Source: CALMEH01 sp964548225
Lineage (GTDB): Bacteria > Acidobacteriota > Blastocatellia > Pyrinomonadales > Pyrinomonadaceae
NCBI GenBank assembly: GCA_964548225.1
Contig: CAZJQP010000035.1
Location: forward strand, 1-42,886
Direction of reading: 5' to 3'
DNA length: 42,886 nt
Shown: one piece after another, positions 1 through 8,776 of the stretch
Position numbering within the stretch: position 1 is the stretch's first letter
Layout: the number at the start of each line of letters is the position of its first letter
Notes under the pieces: generated by a model
The model's input: only the letters and a program-made list of their open reading frames with translations
What the model was told of the DNA's origin: nothing
The model's database searches: none
Program-made: the position numbers and the translations under genes

Positions 1-70
1 TTTGCGCGGTTGTTATTTAGTGCGGACATTTCGAACAAAATGCAGGTTGTCTTTTTGTATATTCTTGTAA

Positions 71-784
71 TTACGGCTGACAAGCCTTTACCGCTTCAAT
101 GAGTTTTTCGCTCAATTTACCGCCGCTTTTCTCGCCTGTAACGGGAATAAAATCGTCTTCGAGTTTTATAAGTTCGTTACCGCCGATAAACATTTTGCCA
201 ATTGCAGTTTTATCCTTCAAGCTGTTGAAAACAACGAAAAATTGACCTTTCTCATTCTCTTCAATCTTAATTGTATTTGCATCAATCATTGATAAATCAA
301 GATAGGTAACAAAAGATTCCGTCAAAAAACCGCGACGGCTCAAGCCGGAAGAAAAATATTGAAAACTTTGATTTTGAAAGCTATTCGTTTGTCCTTTGAC
401 GACCCGCAAACTGCTGTTGTCTGTTTGCGGTCTAACACCCATTTGATAATCACTTTGCGATGTATAAACCGGCAAATCTTTTAACCTCACCGTATCATTT
501 CGATAAACTCCCGAATTGCGGTCGAAATTAAGATTCGCAAAAAGATCATTGCCGCTTTCGTTCAAACGACTGAACCGAAAACTGACTTGACAGCCTTCGA
601 ATTCCAGAGGTTTGAACCAATAAATCACTTCGTTTCCGAAACGGCTGTTTTTTGAAAGAGATTTTTTCAAAGATTTAACCGAAGTTTTCGCCACCGTGTT
701 TGAAACAGTTTGCGCCGAAACCGTCTGCCCGAAAATTACGATCAAAGAAATCGCCATTAACCCGATTAAAAATTTTTTCAACAT
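71..784 (-). CDS. Secreted protein of unknown function
   Basis: About 237 residues. The start is the ATG at 784, preceded by a strong GGAGGAG ribosome site; an in-frame TTG four codons upstream lies inside that site and is unlikely to be used. The N-terminus is a Sec signal peptide: two lysines, a hydrophobic stretch of about 18 residues, then a likely cleavage after VSAQ. The mature part is rich in Ser, Asn and aromatic residues and alternates polar and hydrophobic residues, which suggests a beta-rich periplasmic or surface protein. I recognise no enzymatic motif. It is divergent from radA across a 157-bp gap. Presence as a gene is sure; function is unknown. Confidence 0.75.
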   Translation of the reverse strand: MLKKFLIGLMAISLIVIFGQTVSAQTVSNTVAKTSVKSLKKSLSKNSRFGNEVIYWFKPLEFEGCQVSFRFSRLNESGNDLFANLNFDRNSGVYRNDTVRLKDLPVYTSQSDYQMGVRPQTDNSSLRVVKGQTNSFQNQSFQYFSSGLSRRGFLTESFVTYLDLSMIDANTIKIEENEKGQFFVVFNSLKDKTAIGKMFIGGNELIKLEDDFIPVTGEKSGGKLSEKLIEAVKACQP

Positions 785-941
785 ATTCTCCTCCAAATTT
801 AAATTTTAACCAGAGACCCTTCACCACCGAGTCGCTTTAATCGAAAGTAGCGGTCAAATAACAGTAGGTAGTATAATCGCATTTGCAAATATAAACGATT
901 CGGCAAACATTAGCAATAAAATCTTCGTCTCTTCTGAAATT

Positions 942-2336
942 ATGGCAAAAGTTCCAAACACAATCTACGTCTGCCAAAACTGTGGCGGACAGCAACGAAA
1001 ATGGCACGGCAGATGTCCCGATTGCGGCGAATTTAACTCGCTCGCGGAAGAAAAATTTCGCCCAACGCCGCAAGTCGTCGGCAAAACTTCCGCATCTTCC
1101 ACAGCACGACTCGGTTTTAATTCTTTTCGTGAAACAAAACCGATTGCTTACGGCGAAATCGAATCGCAAGACGATGCGCGAAACTCAAGCGGAATTGAGG
1201 AATTTGATAGAGTTTTAGGCGGCGGAATTGTCGCCGGTTCGCTCGTTTTAATCGGCGGAAGTCCGGGAATCGGCAAATCAACTATCGTCATTCAAATGGC
1301 TGACAAACTCAGCGAATCGGGCGGAAAAGTTCTCTACGTTTCGGGCGAAGAAAGCGAAAAACAAATCAAAATGCGCGGCGAAAGATTGGGCGTAAATGCC
1401 GATAATCTTTTCCTTTTGCCCGAAACGAATCTCGAAAATATTCTCATCGAAATTGATAAATCAAAGCCTGATTATGTGATTGTTGATTCAATTCAGACGG
1501 TTTTCACCGAAAAAATTGAATCTGCGCCCGGCTCGGTTTCACAAGTCCGCGAAGTTGCCGCGCAATTTATGATGTTCGCCAAAGGAACGGCAACGCCCGT
1601 TTTTTTAATTGGTCACGTTACGAAAGAAGGTTCGATTGCCGGACCGAAAGCACTCGAACATATTGTTGACACGGTTTTATATTTTGAAGGCGACCGACAT
1701 CACAATCATCGAATCATTCGCGCCACCAAAAACCGTTTCGGCGCGGCAAACGAAATCGGCATTTTTGAGATGACAAATGAAGGCTTGAAAGCCGTCGGCA
1801 ATCCGTCGGAAGTTTTTTTGCAAGAACGTCCCGAAGGCGCAAGCGGCTCGGTCGTAACGGTTTGTATGGAAGGCACGCGCCCGATGCTCGTGGAAGTTCA
1901 AGCGTTGGTTACAGGAACAAAATTCGGCACAGGTCGCCGAATGGCGCAAGGTTTTGACTATAATCGAACTTCCCTTTTAATCGCCGTTCTGGAAAAAAGA
2001 TTAGGCTTCCAACTCGCGGGCGACGACGTTTTTATCAACGTCGCGGGCGGACTCGAAATTGACGAACCTGCCGCTGATTTAGGTGTAATCGCGGCAATCG
2101 CTTCGAGCTTTCGCAACTTGCAAATTCCGCCCGAAACCGCCGTTTTCGGCGAAGTCGGCTTAACAGGCGAAGTGCGCGGCGTTCTCCAAGCGCAATCTCG
2201 TGCCCGCGAAGCGCAAACGCTCGGTTTTAAGAAATTAATTTTACCCGCATCGAACAAAAAAGGCTTGGAAAAACTTTTAGGAATCCGCGTTGTCGGCGTG
2301 AGAAATCTTGACGAAGCGTTGGATGAATTGTTCTAA
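942..2336 (+). CDS. radA: DNA repair protein RadA
   Basis: 464 residues, normal length for RadA/Sms, a hexameric DnaB-like ATPase that drives branch migration of recombination intermediates. Visible in order: a four-cysteine zinc finger at residues 11, 14, 25 and 28 (CQNC...CPDC), a RecA-like ATPase with Walker A GGSPGIGKST at about 105-114, a Walker B-like strand ending in DYVIVDSIQ, the RadA-specific KNRFG motif (residues about 263-267), and a C-terminal Lon-protease-like domain from about residue 290. All hallmark motifs are intact. It stands alone in its orientation apart from the lipoprotein gene that follows 20 bp later. The upstream gap holds a TATAAT at 872-877 without a convincing -35. 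Confidence 0.97.
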   Translation: MAKVPNTIYVCQNCGGQQRKWHGRCPDCGEFNSLAEEKFRPTPQVVGKTSASSTARLGFNSFRETKPIAYGEIESQDDARNSSGIEEFDRVLGGGIVAGSLVLIGGSPGIGKSTIVIQMADKLSESGGKVLYVSGEESEKQIKMRGERLGVNADNLFLLPETNLENILIEIDKSKPDYVIVDSIQTVFTEKIESAPGSVSQVREVAAQFMMFAKGTATPVFLIGHVTKEGSIAGPKALEHIVDTVLYFEGDRHHNHRIIRATKNRFGAANEIGIFEMTNEGLKAVGNPSEVFLQERPEGASGSVVTVCMEGTRPMLVEVQALVTGTKFGTGRRMAQGFDYNRTSLLIAVLEKRLGFQLAGDDVFINVAGGLEIDEPAADLGVIAAIASSFRNLQIPPETAVFGEVGLTGEVRGVLQAQSRAREAQTLGFKKLILPASNKKGLEKLLGIRVVGVRNLDEALDELF

Positions 2337-2356
2337 TTTTTATGAAAGGAGCGATT

Positions 2357-2959
2357 ATGAAAATCATTTTAATATTCGTAATTGGTATTTTACTAATCGG
2401 TTGTCAAACAACTTCTTCAAAAGAAAATGTTTCTACAAAACAAACTACTGACAATTTAAGTCCGAAAGATAACACAAAAATCACTTCAATTCGTGAGGTA
2501 GATTTTCAGAATTTCACTTTTCCTTGGACGAAAAAATTCGGCTACGGTGAAAAGACATTTTTCTTAAAAAACGGAGAATCTAAACTTTCCGATAGCAGAA
2601 GATTATCTTTGGAAAGCCTTTCATATACTCCCAACGAAGACCGTTCACTGATTGTTATAAAAATTGAAGACGGAAATGCCACTTATCAAATGCTTTATAT
2701 TTATGAAGTTGAAAATAATAAACCGAAATTGATGGAAAGTTTTGAATTTGGTGAAAACGGCATTCTCTTCGGAACGGCTTTTGAAGCTCACGGCGAATTA
2801 GTTATCCAAACTTATAATTATCAAGGCGGCGAGGCGGAATGTTGTCCGAGTGTTATGGAAATGGCTTATTACAGATGGGAAAAAGATAAGTTTGTAAAAC
2901 AAGGAAATTCGCAAAAAGTGCCGAACAGTTATGTTGAGCGGACAAAAAGAAAAAATTAA
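2357..2959 (+). CDS. Putative lipoprotein of unknown function
   Basis: 200 residues from the ATG at 2357, chosen because AAAGGAG sits 5 nt upstream of it; an in-frame ATG at 2342 overlaps that ribosome site. The N-terminus is a lipoprotein signal peptide with lipobox LIGC (Cys at residue 16), followed by a Ser/Thr/Lys-rich linker of about 35 residues. The rest is an acidic, beta-rich domain with no recognised motif; one CC pair occurs in ECCPS near residue 165. It begins 20 bp after radA and may be cotranscribed, but a role in DNA repair is not implied. Probably periplasmic face of a membrane. Confidence 0.75.
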   Translation: MKIILIFVIGILLIGCQTTSSKENVSTKQTTDNLSPKDNTKITSIREVDFQNFTFPWTKKFGYGEKTFFLKNGESKLSDSRRLSLESLSYTPNEDRSLIVIKIEDGNATYQMLYIYEVENNKPKLMESFEFGENGILFGTAFEAHGELVIQTYNYQGGEAECCPSVMEMAYYRWEKDKFVKQGNSQKVPNSYVERTKRKN

Positions 2960-2988
2960 ACTTTAATTCGGTAAAAAATCAGTCCGAA

Positions 2989-3642
2989 ATGAACACTTCA
3001 AAAATTATCGCACGGCTTTCATTTGTCGCGGGTTTGTTGATTCTTGCGATGTTTCTCGTAACGCTTTTGACGGGCGTTTCGCAAGAAAAATTTGAGATTA
3101 CGCAAACGGTTGAAAGTTATTCGCAAAATTTGATTGCGTCGGAAAATCCTTTGCGTTTGATTTTTACGATTGATTTGATTTTTATCACGATTTTTACGAC
3201 GCTTTTCGTGATTTTGCCGCAATATCTGAAAACAGGCGAAAAGGTTTCGGACGCGATTGCGAATGTTGCGATTGGCGCAATGCTTTTGTGCGGATTTTTG
3301 GATTTTTATGAAGATTTGCACATTTTGACGATGCTCGACAGCGCGGTGAAAAATATTCCTATTGCCCAAACCGAAATCGCTTCGCAGATGCTTTTTTCGA
3401 TGATTAAATTTTGCGCGAGTTATCTGAGCCTTTTTCTGCTCGCGTTTCTTTTACCCGACAAGACTTTTACCGAAAAACTTCTCAAATACAGCCTTTTATT
3501 TTTTCAGCTTCCGGTCGGCGTTTTGGTTTACACTGCGCCCGAAAATTTGCATCTTTTGTTTAATTTGGTTCGGTTTGCTTTTATGATTTCAGGTTTCTTT
3601 TTGCTTGCCTATATTTTTTGGAAAAATGCTGAAACTAAATGA
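2989..3642 (+). CDS. Integral membrane protein of unknown function
   Basis: 217 residues with about six predicted transmembrane helices: near residues 6-28, 50-75, 88-105, 130-155, 162-182 and 188-212. Loops are short and I see no catalytic or transport motif. The DUF2975 family (multi-helix membrane proteins often next to small HTH regulators) is one candidate by general shape, but I cannot confirm it and no such regulator is adjacent. The start ATG at 2989 has no clear Shine-Dalgarno sequence. The gene follows the lipoprotein by 29 bp in the same direction. Confidence 0.7.
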   Translation: MNTSKIIARLSFVAGLLILAMFLVTLLTGVSQEKFEITQTVESYSQNLIASENPLRLIFTIDLIFITIFTTLFVILPQYLKTGEKVSDAIANVAIGAMLLCGFLDFYEDLHILTMLDSAVKNIPIAQTEIASQMLFSMIKFCASYLSLFLLAFLLPDKTFTEKLLKYSLLFFQLPVGVLVYTAPENLHLLFNLVRFAFMISGFFLLAYIFWKNAETK

Positions 3643-3697
3643 TTTAATTGCTCGTTTTCATTAACGCATTACAATAAAAACATACCTTGGAGTGAAA

Positions 3698-4168
3698 ATG
3701 AAAAATTTATACATTTCTGCAATTATCTTATTATTTTTGACATCAACGGCTTTTTCGCAAAATGCTAAAAACGAAGAACTTATCGCCATAATCAAAAAAG
3801 CCGCCGAAGCCCAAGAAAATTATGATCCGCTGACTTTAGACAAAATTTATGCTTCGGATTACATTGAAATTTCCCCGAAAGGCGAAATTGATGAGCGCGA
3901 AAAAGCCATCGGATTTTACAAAGTTGACGATGTTGAAAAAGCAAAATCACGCACGCCGCGCTATATTTTGGACGAATTCAAAGTTCGGCATTACGGCAAA
4001 TATGCAATGATTATTTCGCGTTTTTCTATCGGCTTAAAAACCGATTTGAGCAAACCGCCAACGCCTGTCGGATTGGTTCTTTACGGTTTGAGAAAGGAAA
4101 AAGGTGCGTGGAAAATTTATTCGGCTCAATTTACACCGTTTCCGCCACCGCAAAAACCGACAAAATAA
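3698..4168 (+). CDS. Secreted NTF2-like (SnoaL/DUF4440) protein
   Basis: 156 residues. The ATG at 3698 is preceded by TTGGAG at a good distance; a GTG two codons upstream falls inside that site. A Sec signal peptide ends around AFSQ. The mature domain of about 135 residues has the DUF4440/NTF2 pattern: an N-terminal helix with ELIAIIKKAAEAQENYDPLTLDKIYASDYIEI, the phrase SPKGEIDEREKAIGFYK, and later strands carrying a conserved-looking Trp (GAWKIYSAQFT). Such cone-shaped folds bind small hydrophobic ligands or act as hydrolases and isomerases, and many have no known substrate. The assignment is by overall pattern only. Confidence 0.7.
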   Translation: MKNLYISAIILLFLTSTAFSQNAKNEELIAIIKKAAEAQENYDPLTLDKIYASDYIEISPKGEIDEREKAIGFYKVDDVEKAKSRTPRYILDEFKVRHYGKYAMIISRFSIGLKTDLSKPPTPVGLVLYGLRKEKGAWKIYSAQFTPFPPPQKPTK

Positions 4169-4232
4169 GTCTGAGCGATTTGTAATTTGTCGTTGTTTGG
4201 ATTACAAAATTTAAATACGGAAAATTACAACA

Positions 4233-5660
4233 ATGAAAAAAATCGTCTTGAAAGAAATCGCTCAAGAATCTTTGCTTTTCGCGTCGCAAGAAAATCATAA
4301 ACAACGCGAACCTGTTCACGTTGTTTATGGCGGCGCGAATCTTTTTACGGCGGAAACTTCGCAAAAACTCGGCAAACTTGCGCTGAAATCAATCGAAACC
4401 TACGCGCCCAATTTTGTCGAATTCGCTTATGCAATGTGGCTTGCAGGTGCAGATACTTTACCGACTTTTGCGGACGTTATCGAAGATTTGGAAAAACAAC
4501 TCACAAAAAACCCCGAAAAAGTTAAATCTGAAAATTTTGCGGCGTGGTTTGCGTGGGAAATTTATCAAAAAACAATTGAAAAATTAAAACGCGAACCGAT
4601 TGAAGATTTTCGGATTGATTTTGAAGACGGCTACGGTTTTCGCTCCGACGAAGAAGAAGATTCTCACGCAGTTTCGGCTTCGGACGAACTTGCCAAAGCG
4701 TTTTTTGAGAACAAAATAACTCCATTTTGCGGCTTTCGCATCAAATCTTTCGCGCCCGAAACGAAAAAACGCGCTGTCAGAACTCTAAATTTATTTCTCG
4801 AAAATTTTTTCAAAAAAACAAAAGGAAAATTACCCGAAAATTTTGCGGTAACTTTGCCGAAAATCATTAGTGCTAAGGAAATAAAAGATTTACGCAAACG
4901 TCTGGAGAAATTTGAAGCAAAAAATAATCTGCCTGAAAATTCGATAAAAATCGAAATTATGATTGAAACGCCAAGCGCGATTTTGGACGAAAACGGCGCA
5001 AACCCGCTTGCTACATTCATCAAAGCCGGAAAAGCCAGAATAAATTCGGCGCATTTCGGCGCATTTGATTACACAGCGAGTTTCGGAATCTCGGCAATTC
5101 ATCAACACCTAAATCACGATGCTTGCAATTTTGCGCGACAAATGATGCTCGTTGCACTTGCGCCTCTGAATATTCGTTTGTCGGATTCGGTAACAATTGA
5201 AATGCCCGTGCCAATTCACAAAGGCGAAAATCTTTCCGACAAACAAAGCCGCGAAAATAAGCGCGTCGTTCACACCGCTTGGCGAACTCATTTTAATAAC
5301 GTAACTCGTTCACAAATTAACGGTTTTTATCAAAGTTGGGACTTGCATCCGGCACAACTCGCGGCACGTTATGCGGCGGTTTTCGCGTTTTTTTTGGAAT
5401 CGAAAGACGCACAGGCGCAAAGATTGAAAGGATTTATCGAAAAAGCTACGAAGGCAAATATGACCGGAAACACTTTTGACGACGCGGCTTCGGCAAACGG
5501 ACTTTTAAACTTTTTCGTTCGCGCCCTAAATTGCGGCGCAATGAATGAAAAAGAAATCTTGGAAATAACAAGTTTGGATACCGACGAATTGCATTCGGCT
5601 TCGTTTCTGAAAATTATGGAAAACCGCCGCAAAGAAGCCGCGAAAATTGCAAAACTTTAA
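4233..5660 (+). CDS. DUF6986 family, HpcH/HpaI aldolase-like TIM barrel protein
   Basis: 475 residues. The pattern resembles proteins annotated as DUF6986 or aldolase/citrate-lyase-like TIM barrels. Visible elements: YGGANLFTAETSQKLGKLAL near the start, FRIDFEDGYG with acidic residues at about 129-138 (metal or substrate site in this fold), IKIEIMIETPSAI at about 245-256 (the Glu of the IEIMIET strand ligates metal in HpcH/HpaI and CitE proteins), and SAHFGAFDYTA, which in CitE-like proteins is the conserved glycine/aspartate strand before the C-terminal helices. The C-terminal region has SWDLHPAQLAARYAAVFAFFL. Substrate is unknown. It stands alone and converges on the PilZ gene, overlapping its end by 4 bp. 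Confidence 0.8.
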   Translation: MKKIVLKEIAQESLLFASQENHKQREPVHVVYGGANLFTAETSQKLGKLALKSIETYAPNFVEFAYAMWLAGADTLPTFADVIEDLEKQLTKNPEKVKSENFAAWFAWEIYQKTIEKLKREPIEDFRIDFEDGYGFRSDEEEDSHAVSASDELAKAFFENKITPFCGFRIKSFAPETKKRAVRTLNLFLENFFKKTKGKLPENFAVTLPKIISAKEIKDLRKRLEKFEAKNNLPENSIKIEIMIETPSAILDENGANPLATFIKAGKARINSAHFGAFDYTASFGISAIHQHLNHDACNFARQMMLVALAPLNIRLSDSVTIEMPVPIHKGENLSDKQSRENKRVVHTAWRTHFNNVTRSQINGFYQSWDLHPAQLAARYAAVFAFFLESKDAQAQRLKGFIEKATKANMTGNTFDDAASANGLLNFFVRALNCGAMNEKEILEITSLDTDELHSASFLKIMENRRKEAAKIAKL

Positions 5661-6091
5661 TTCAAAATGTCTTCCAAAATGTCGTCATTTTGTTTTCGTA
5701 TATCAGTAATTTGCGGTTTCGGCGACTTGTAAGTCGAAGGCAGACCGAAAACATCAATTTGCATTGGTAGTCCTTGTTCTTGCAGGTTTTGCGCGATTAT
5801 TTGGCTGATGAGTTCTTGCTCGAACTGTGTAATATCTAAAAATTTTACACCGATTCCGTAATCGGTAAAACGATATAAGACTTTGCCTGTGAGCGGCAAA
5901 AAATTCTTACCCGGAAGTTGAATTAAAAGCCGAAACTCTTCGCCAATAAGCAAGTTTTCATCCCATTCCACAAGACATCCGCCAATACTTATTTGGGGCA
6001 AAATTGTGCTGACTTCTTCGCCATATCGCGTAAAGCGTATCGCCGGAAGATCAAGCGAAAATCTGATGTATTGTCGGTTTTCTATGGACAT
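5657..6091 (-). CDS. PilZ domain protein
   Basis: 144 residues from the ATG at 6091; an in-frame TTG at 6121 would add ten residues unlike any PilZ start. The domain covers about residues 3-105. The RxxxR motif is present at the start (RQYIR), but the second c-di-GMP motif, normally D/NxSxxG, reads QISIGG, so the first Asp/Asn is replaced by Gln. The following GGCLVEW strand and the GKVLYRFTDYGIGVKFLDI strand pair are typical. PilZ proteins bind cyclic di-GMP and act on motility, secretion or polysaccharide synthesis, but the altered motif makes binding uncertain. The last 40 residues are a polar tail. No partner gene is adjacent. Confidence 0.85.
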   Translation of the reverse strand: MSIENRQYIRFSLDLPAIRFTRYGEEVSTILPQISIGGCLVEWDENLLIGEEFRLLIQLPGKNFLPLTGKVLYRFTDYGIGVKFLDITQFEQELISQIIAQNLQEQGLPMQIDVFGLPSTYKSPKPQITDIRKQNDDILEDILN

Positions 6092-6183
6092 TTGGGGTTT
6101 GTTGTGGCAAGAATTCAGCAATTTTTCAAATAAAAACCGCTTTCTTATTCTACTAACTTTCTAGTGTTAAAAGCAATATTTTT

Positions 6184-6270
6184 AAAGTAGAAAAGTAAAA
6201 AAAGTGAAAAAGTCGGTTTAGCTGGTGCTGCCGACTTTTTCACTTTTTCACCTTTTTACTTTTCTACTTT
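6184..6270. repeat. Long A/T-rich inverted repeat between bacilliredoxin and PilZ genes
   Basis: The left arm at 6184-6216 and right arm at 6231-6270 are near-complementary, built from units such as GTGAAAAAGT, AAAGTAGAAAAGT and CCGACTTTTT, with a 14-nt loop. It starts right at the stop codon of the bacilliredoxin gene (6269). A hairpin of this size could stop or stabilise the minus-strand transcript. A similar but not identical hairpin lies at 14788-14867. Confidence 0.75.
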
Positions 6271-6712
6271 AACTATTCGCAGCTTCAGTTTTTGTGCAAA
6301 CTTCAGCGAAAGTATTAACCAATTCTTGCGCGATTTGAAGCGGATGACGACCTTCTAAGTCGCGGCGTTCAAACATTTTAACGAGTTCGCCGTTTCTTAG
6401 AAAACCAATCGAGGGCGACGACGGTGCGTAGCCCGTAAAATAATCTCTGGCAACATCAGTCGCATCAATATCCGCGCCCGCAAAAACCGTGATTGATTTG
6501 TCCGGCACATTCGGCGAATTTTGCAAAGCCATCGCAATTCCGGGGCGAACGCCACCCGCCGCGCATCCGCAAACCGAATTGACGACAACCATCAAAGTTC
6601 CTTTCGTATTTTCAACCGCTTCTTGCACCGCTTCCGGTGTTTTTGTTTCTTCGATTCCGAGTTGCGCCAATTCTTGACGCATTCCGTGAATCATAATTTC
6701 TGGATATGGCAT
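6269..6712 (-). CDS. BrxA/BrxB family bacilliredoxin (YphP/YqiW)
   Basis: 147 residues, matching the family's usual 135-150. It begins MPYPEIMIHGMRQELAQLG, typical of the family, and carries the redox motif CGC in VVNSVCGCAAGGVRPG at about residues 47-62. The thioredoxin-like fold continues with TVFAGADIDATDVARDYF and PSSPSIGFLRNGELVKMFERR. In Firmicutes these proteins remove bacillithiol from mixed disulfides on cytosolic proteins. In other phyla they are assumed to act on a low-molecular-weight thiol, whether bacillithiol or another. It is flanked by large palindromes on both sides, so probably transcribed alone. Confidence 0.95.
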   Translation of the reverse strand: MPYPEIMIHGMRQELAQLGIEETKTPEAVQEAVENTKGTLMVVVNSVCGCAAGGVRPGIAMALQNSPNVPDKSITVFAGADIDATDVARDYFTGYAPSSPSIGFLRNGELVKMFERRDLEGRHPLQIAQELVNTFAEVCTKTEAANS

Positions 6713-6730
6713 AAATTTCCTCTTATAATT

Positions 6731-6866
6731 TCAAAATTTAAGACTCAAGATTCAAGACTTAGAAACTTGACCTTTTTTTCAAGTATTCAATTCTAAACAA
6801 GATTCGTCAAGTTTAGAAAGCAGACTTTGAATCTTAAATTTTGAATCTTGAATCTTGAATCTTGAA
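6731..6866. repeat. Nested inverted repeat with tandem TTGAATC units
   Basis: Left arm from 6731 (TCAAAATTTAAGACTCAAGA...) pairs with the right arm at about 6824-6866, which contains TTGAATC units, three of them in tandem near its end. An inner stem pairs 6761-6771 (AGAAACTTGAC) with 6806-6817. It fills the gap between the L,D-transpeptidase stop and the bacilliredoxin start. I see no coding capacity in it. Confidence 0.7.
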
Positions 6867-6870
6867 TAAA

Positions 6871-7458
6871 TTACGGCTCAATTTTAATACTCGTGCCGAC
6901 CTCAACCGCGTCGAAAACTTCCTTCATTTCCTCGTCGCGCAAAGCCATACAGCCCCAAGTCCAATCTTTGATGACTCCGCCGCCGTGAATGTAAATCGCG
7001 CCGCCGAGATTAGTATTTTGCGGCGGCATTTTTTTGTCTTTTATTGCCTGAACTATCGAATCGTGTTCTTCTTTCGTGATTAAATTTTCGCGCAAACCGC
7101 GCTCTGCATCTTCAATAGACGGATAACTTACGCCCAAAGACAGATAAAATTTGCTTTTGTCATTTTTCACAAAAACATAAAAATCACCTTCCGGCGTTTT
7201 CCCGTCGCCTTCTTTTTCTTTATCGCCGACGGGCGTAAAACCTAAAACAATATCGTAAGTTTTGATGAGTTTTTCGCCATCGAAAACATACAATTTTCGT
7301 TCGCTTTTTTTGACAACCAGACGCGGATTTTCGAGTTTCGGCATTTTAGAATTTTCCCAAGGCATAACGAAAAATTGATTTAAAACAAAAAATACCACAA
7401 ACGAAAGAAAGACAATCGCGGGAATAATAAAAACTTTGCTTTTTAATGAATTTTTCAT
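6871..7458 (-). CDS. L,D-transpeptidase (YkuD domain), membrane-anchored
   Basis: 195 residues from the ATG at 7458, chosen because it puts the basic residues directly before a hydrophobic anchor (about residues 10-32, IIPAIVFLSFVVFFVLNQFF). A longer form starting at 7548 would overlap the kdpD end and adds a sequence of low-complexity basic residues. The YkuD domain runs from about residue 48 to the end. Catalytic residues are visible: His158 in IYIHGGG and Cys170 in WGCMALR, the family's HxxG...S/TxGC[IM]R/LR signature. These enzymes form 3-3 peptidoglycan cross-links or attach proteins to the wall, in the periplasm. It lies 55 bp after the KdpD N-terminal gene and may be read through from it. 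Confidence 0.9.
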   Translation of the reverse strand: MKNSLKSKVFIIPAIVFLSFVVFFVLNQFFVMPWENSKMPKLENPRLVVKKSERKLYVFDGEKLIKTYDIVLGFTPVGDKEKEGDGKTPEGDFYVFVKNDKSKFYLSLGVSYPSIEDAERGLRENLITKEEHDSIVQAIKDKKMPPQNTNLGGAIYIHGGGVIKDWTWGCMALRDEEMKEVFDAVEVGTSIKIEP

Positions 7459-7513
7459 CGCAAATCGGCTTTTACACGAACAAAAACTCTTTAAGTTGCG
7501 ATTTTTTTTGCCG

Positions 7514-8674
7514 TTATTTTTCCAACGGAATGACGTGAACGGCAGCATCTTTTACTTCGCGCAGAAAGCGGTTGATGATTGAACCTTTCCAGATTATCTG
7601 CCAACGCGAACGCGCCGATTGTCCGAAAATGACGTGCGTGATTTCGTTTTCGCGGGCAAATTTTAGAAGTGCGTCCGTAACGCTTACCGATTTTAATTTA
7701 ACGACTGTTGCGCCTAAACTTTCGGCAAATTTGATATTTTCCTGCAACATTGCGTAGGCTTCGGGGGCAATTCGTCCCGATTCTTCGGCGGGCGTTTCGA
7801 CATAGACAGCAAACCAATCGCGGTAAGCGTGTCGTCCAACAATTCGCGCTCCGACCCGCAGAAGTTTTTTTGCGCTTCCTCTCGAAGCCATACAAATCAT
7901 CACTTTTTCGGGAATCACGGCTTGTTCCAAACCTTCGCGCTCGCGGTATTCGTGGTCTTGAACGGATTGATGAAGCGCGACTTGGCGCAAGGCAAGTTCG
8001 CGCAAAGTGGCAAGATTTCCTTTGCGAAAAAAATTATTCAGCGATTGTTCGATTTTTTCGATTGAATAGATTTTACCTTGCCTGAGTCGAGTTCTGAGCG
8101 TATCAACCGAAACATCAACATCAATAATTTCATCGGCGCGTTTGAAAAATGAGTCGGGAACAGTTTCGCGCACTTTTACACCTGTGGCGCGGGCAATCAC
8201 ATCATTTAAGGATTCGATATGCTGAATATTGACGGCAGTAATAACCGAAATATTGTTTTCCAAAAGTTCTAAAACATCTTCAAAACGCTTGCGATTTTTT
8301 GCGCCTTCGATGTTCGTGTGTGCGAGTTCGTCAACAATCACGACCGCCGGGTTTCGGGCAATTATCGCCGCTAAATTCATTTCTTCAAACGCCGTTCCGC
8401 GATATTCGATAACATCAGGCGGCACGATTTCCAAATCTTTTATCAATTCGCGGGTTTCTTCGCGTCCGTGCGTTTCAACCGCGCCGATAACGACATCAAT
8501 TCCTTGTTTGGAAAGAGCGTGGGCATCTTCGAGCATCTGAAAAGTTTTCCCGACACCAGCCGCCGCGCCAATATAAATTCTTAATTTGGCGCGTTCCGTT
8601 TCCTCGACCATCGCCAAAAAAGATTCAGGCGACGGACGATTCGGAATTTCGGTAATTACGGTGTCAACAAACAT
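7514..8674 (-). CDS. kdpD: KdpD N-terminal half: KdpD sensor ATP-binding domain plus UspA domain
   Basis: 386 residues. The start is the ATG at 8674; a longer frame to 8728 would be encoded within the palindrome and is rejected. Domains: KdpD N-terminal domain at about 30-235 with Walker A GAAAGVGKT, Walker B-like PAVVIVDELAHTN and the family phrase NIQHIESLNDVI; then a UspA-like domain at about 255-386 with CMASRGSAKKLLRVG and GQSARSRW. It stops there: no transmembrane segment or kinase core follows. Those parts are in a separate gene at 15557-16708. In full-length KdpD this half senses ATP, c-di-AMP or K+ and modulates the kinase. It is the distal Kdp gene here, 102 bp after kdpC with a palindrome between. 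Confidence 0.93.
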   Translation of the reverse strand: MFVDTVITEIPNRPSPESFLAMVEETERAKLRIYIGAAAGVGKTFQMLEDAHALSKQGIDVVIGAVETHGREETRELIKDLEIVPPDVIEYRGTAFEEMNLAAIIARNPAVVIVDELAHTNIEGAKNRKRFEDVLELLENNISVITAVNIQHIESLNDVIARATGVKVRETVPDSFFKRADEIIDVDVSVDTLRTRLRQGKIYSIEKIEQSLNNFFRKGNLATLRELALRQVALHQSVQDHEYREREGLEQAVIPEKVMICMASRGSAKKLLRVGARIVGRHAYRDWFAVYVETPAEESGRIAPEAYAMLQENIKFAESLGATVVKLKSVSVTDALLKFARENEITHVIFGQSARSRWQIIWKGSIINRFLREVKDAAVHVIPLEK

Positions 8675-8681
8675 ACTTTTA

Positions 8682-8776
8682 TTTTTTAACGCAAAGGCGC
8701 AAAGGAAATAATTTAAAGGTCTTTTCATATCAGAAGAAACTTTGCGCCTTTGCCTCTCTGCGACTTTGCGTTGAAA
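8682..8776. repeat. GCAAAGGCGC-type inverted repeat, kdpC/kdpD junction
   Basis: The left part (TTAACGCAAAGGCGCAAAG at 8686-8704) is complementary to TTTGCGCCTTTGC at 8741-8753. More units (CTCTGCGACTTTGCGTT) follow to the kdpC stop at 8777. The same 19-nt word starts the kdpB/kdpA palindrome at 11506. Confidence 0.75.

Noticed and set aside
861..880. Overlapping TATAAT and TATACT hexamers between the first gene and radA as a divergent promoter
   Set aside because: No acceptable -35 element on either strand at 16-18 bp.
837..1169. Opposite-strand open frames over radA, kdpB, kdpA and other long genes
   Set aside because: They lie antisense to genes with complete family motifs and show no protein-like features of their own.
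8675..8728. N-terminal extension of the KdpD N-terminal half (MKRPLNYF...) to an ATG at 8728
   Set aside because: It is encoded by the palindrome in the kdpC/kdpD gap and is not like any KdpD start; the ATG at 8674 begins the family sequence.
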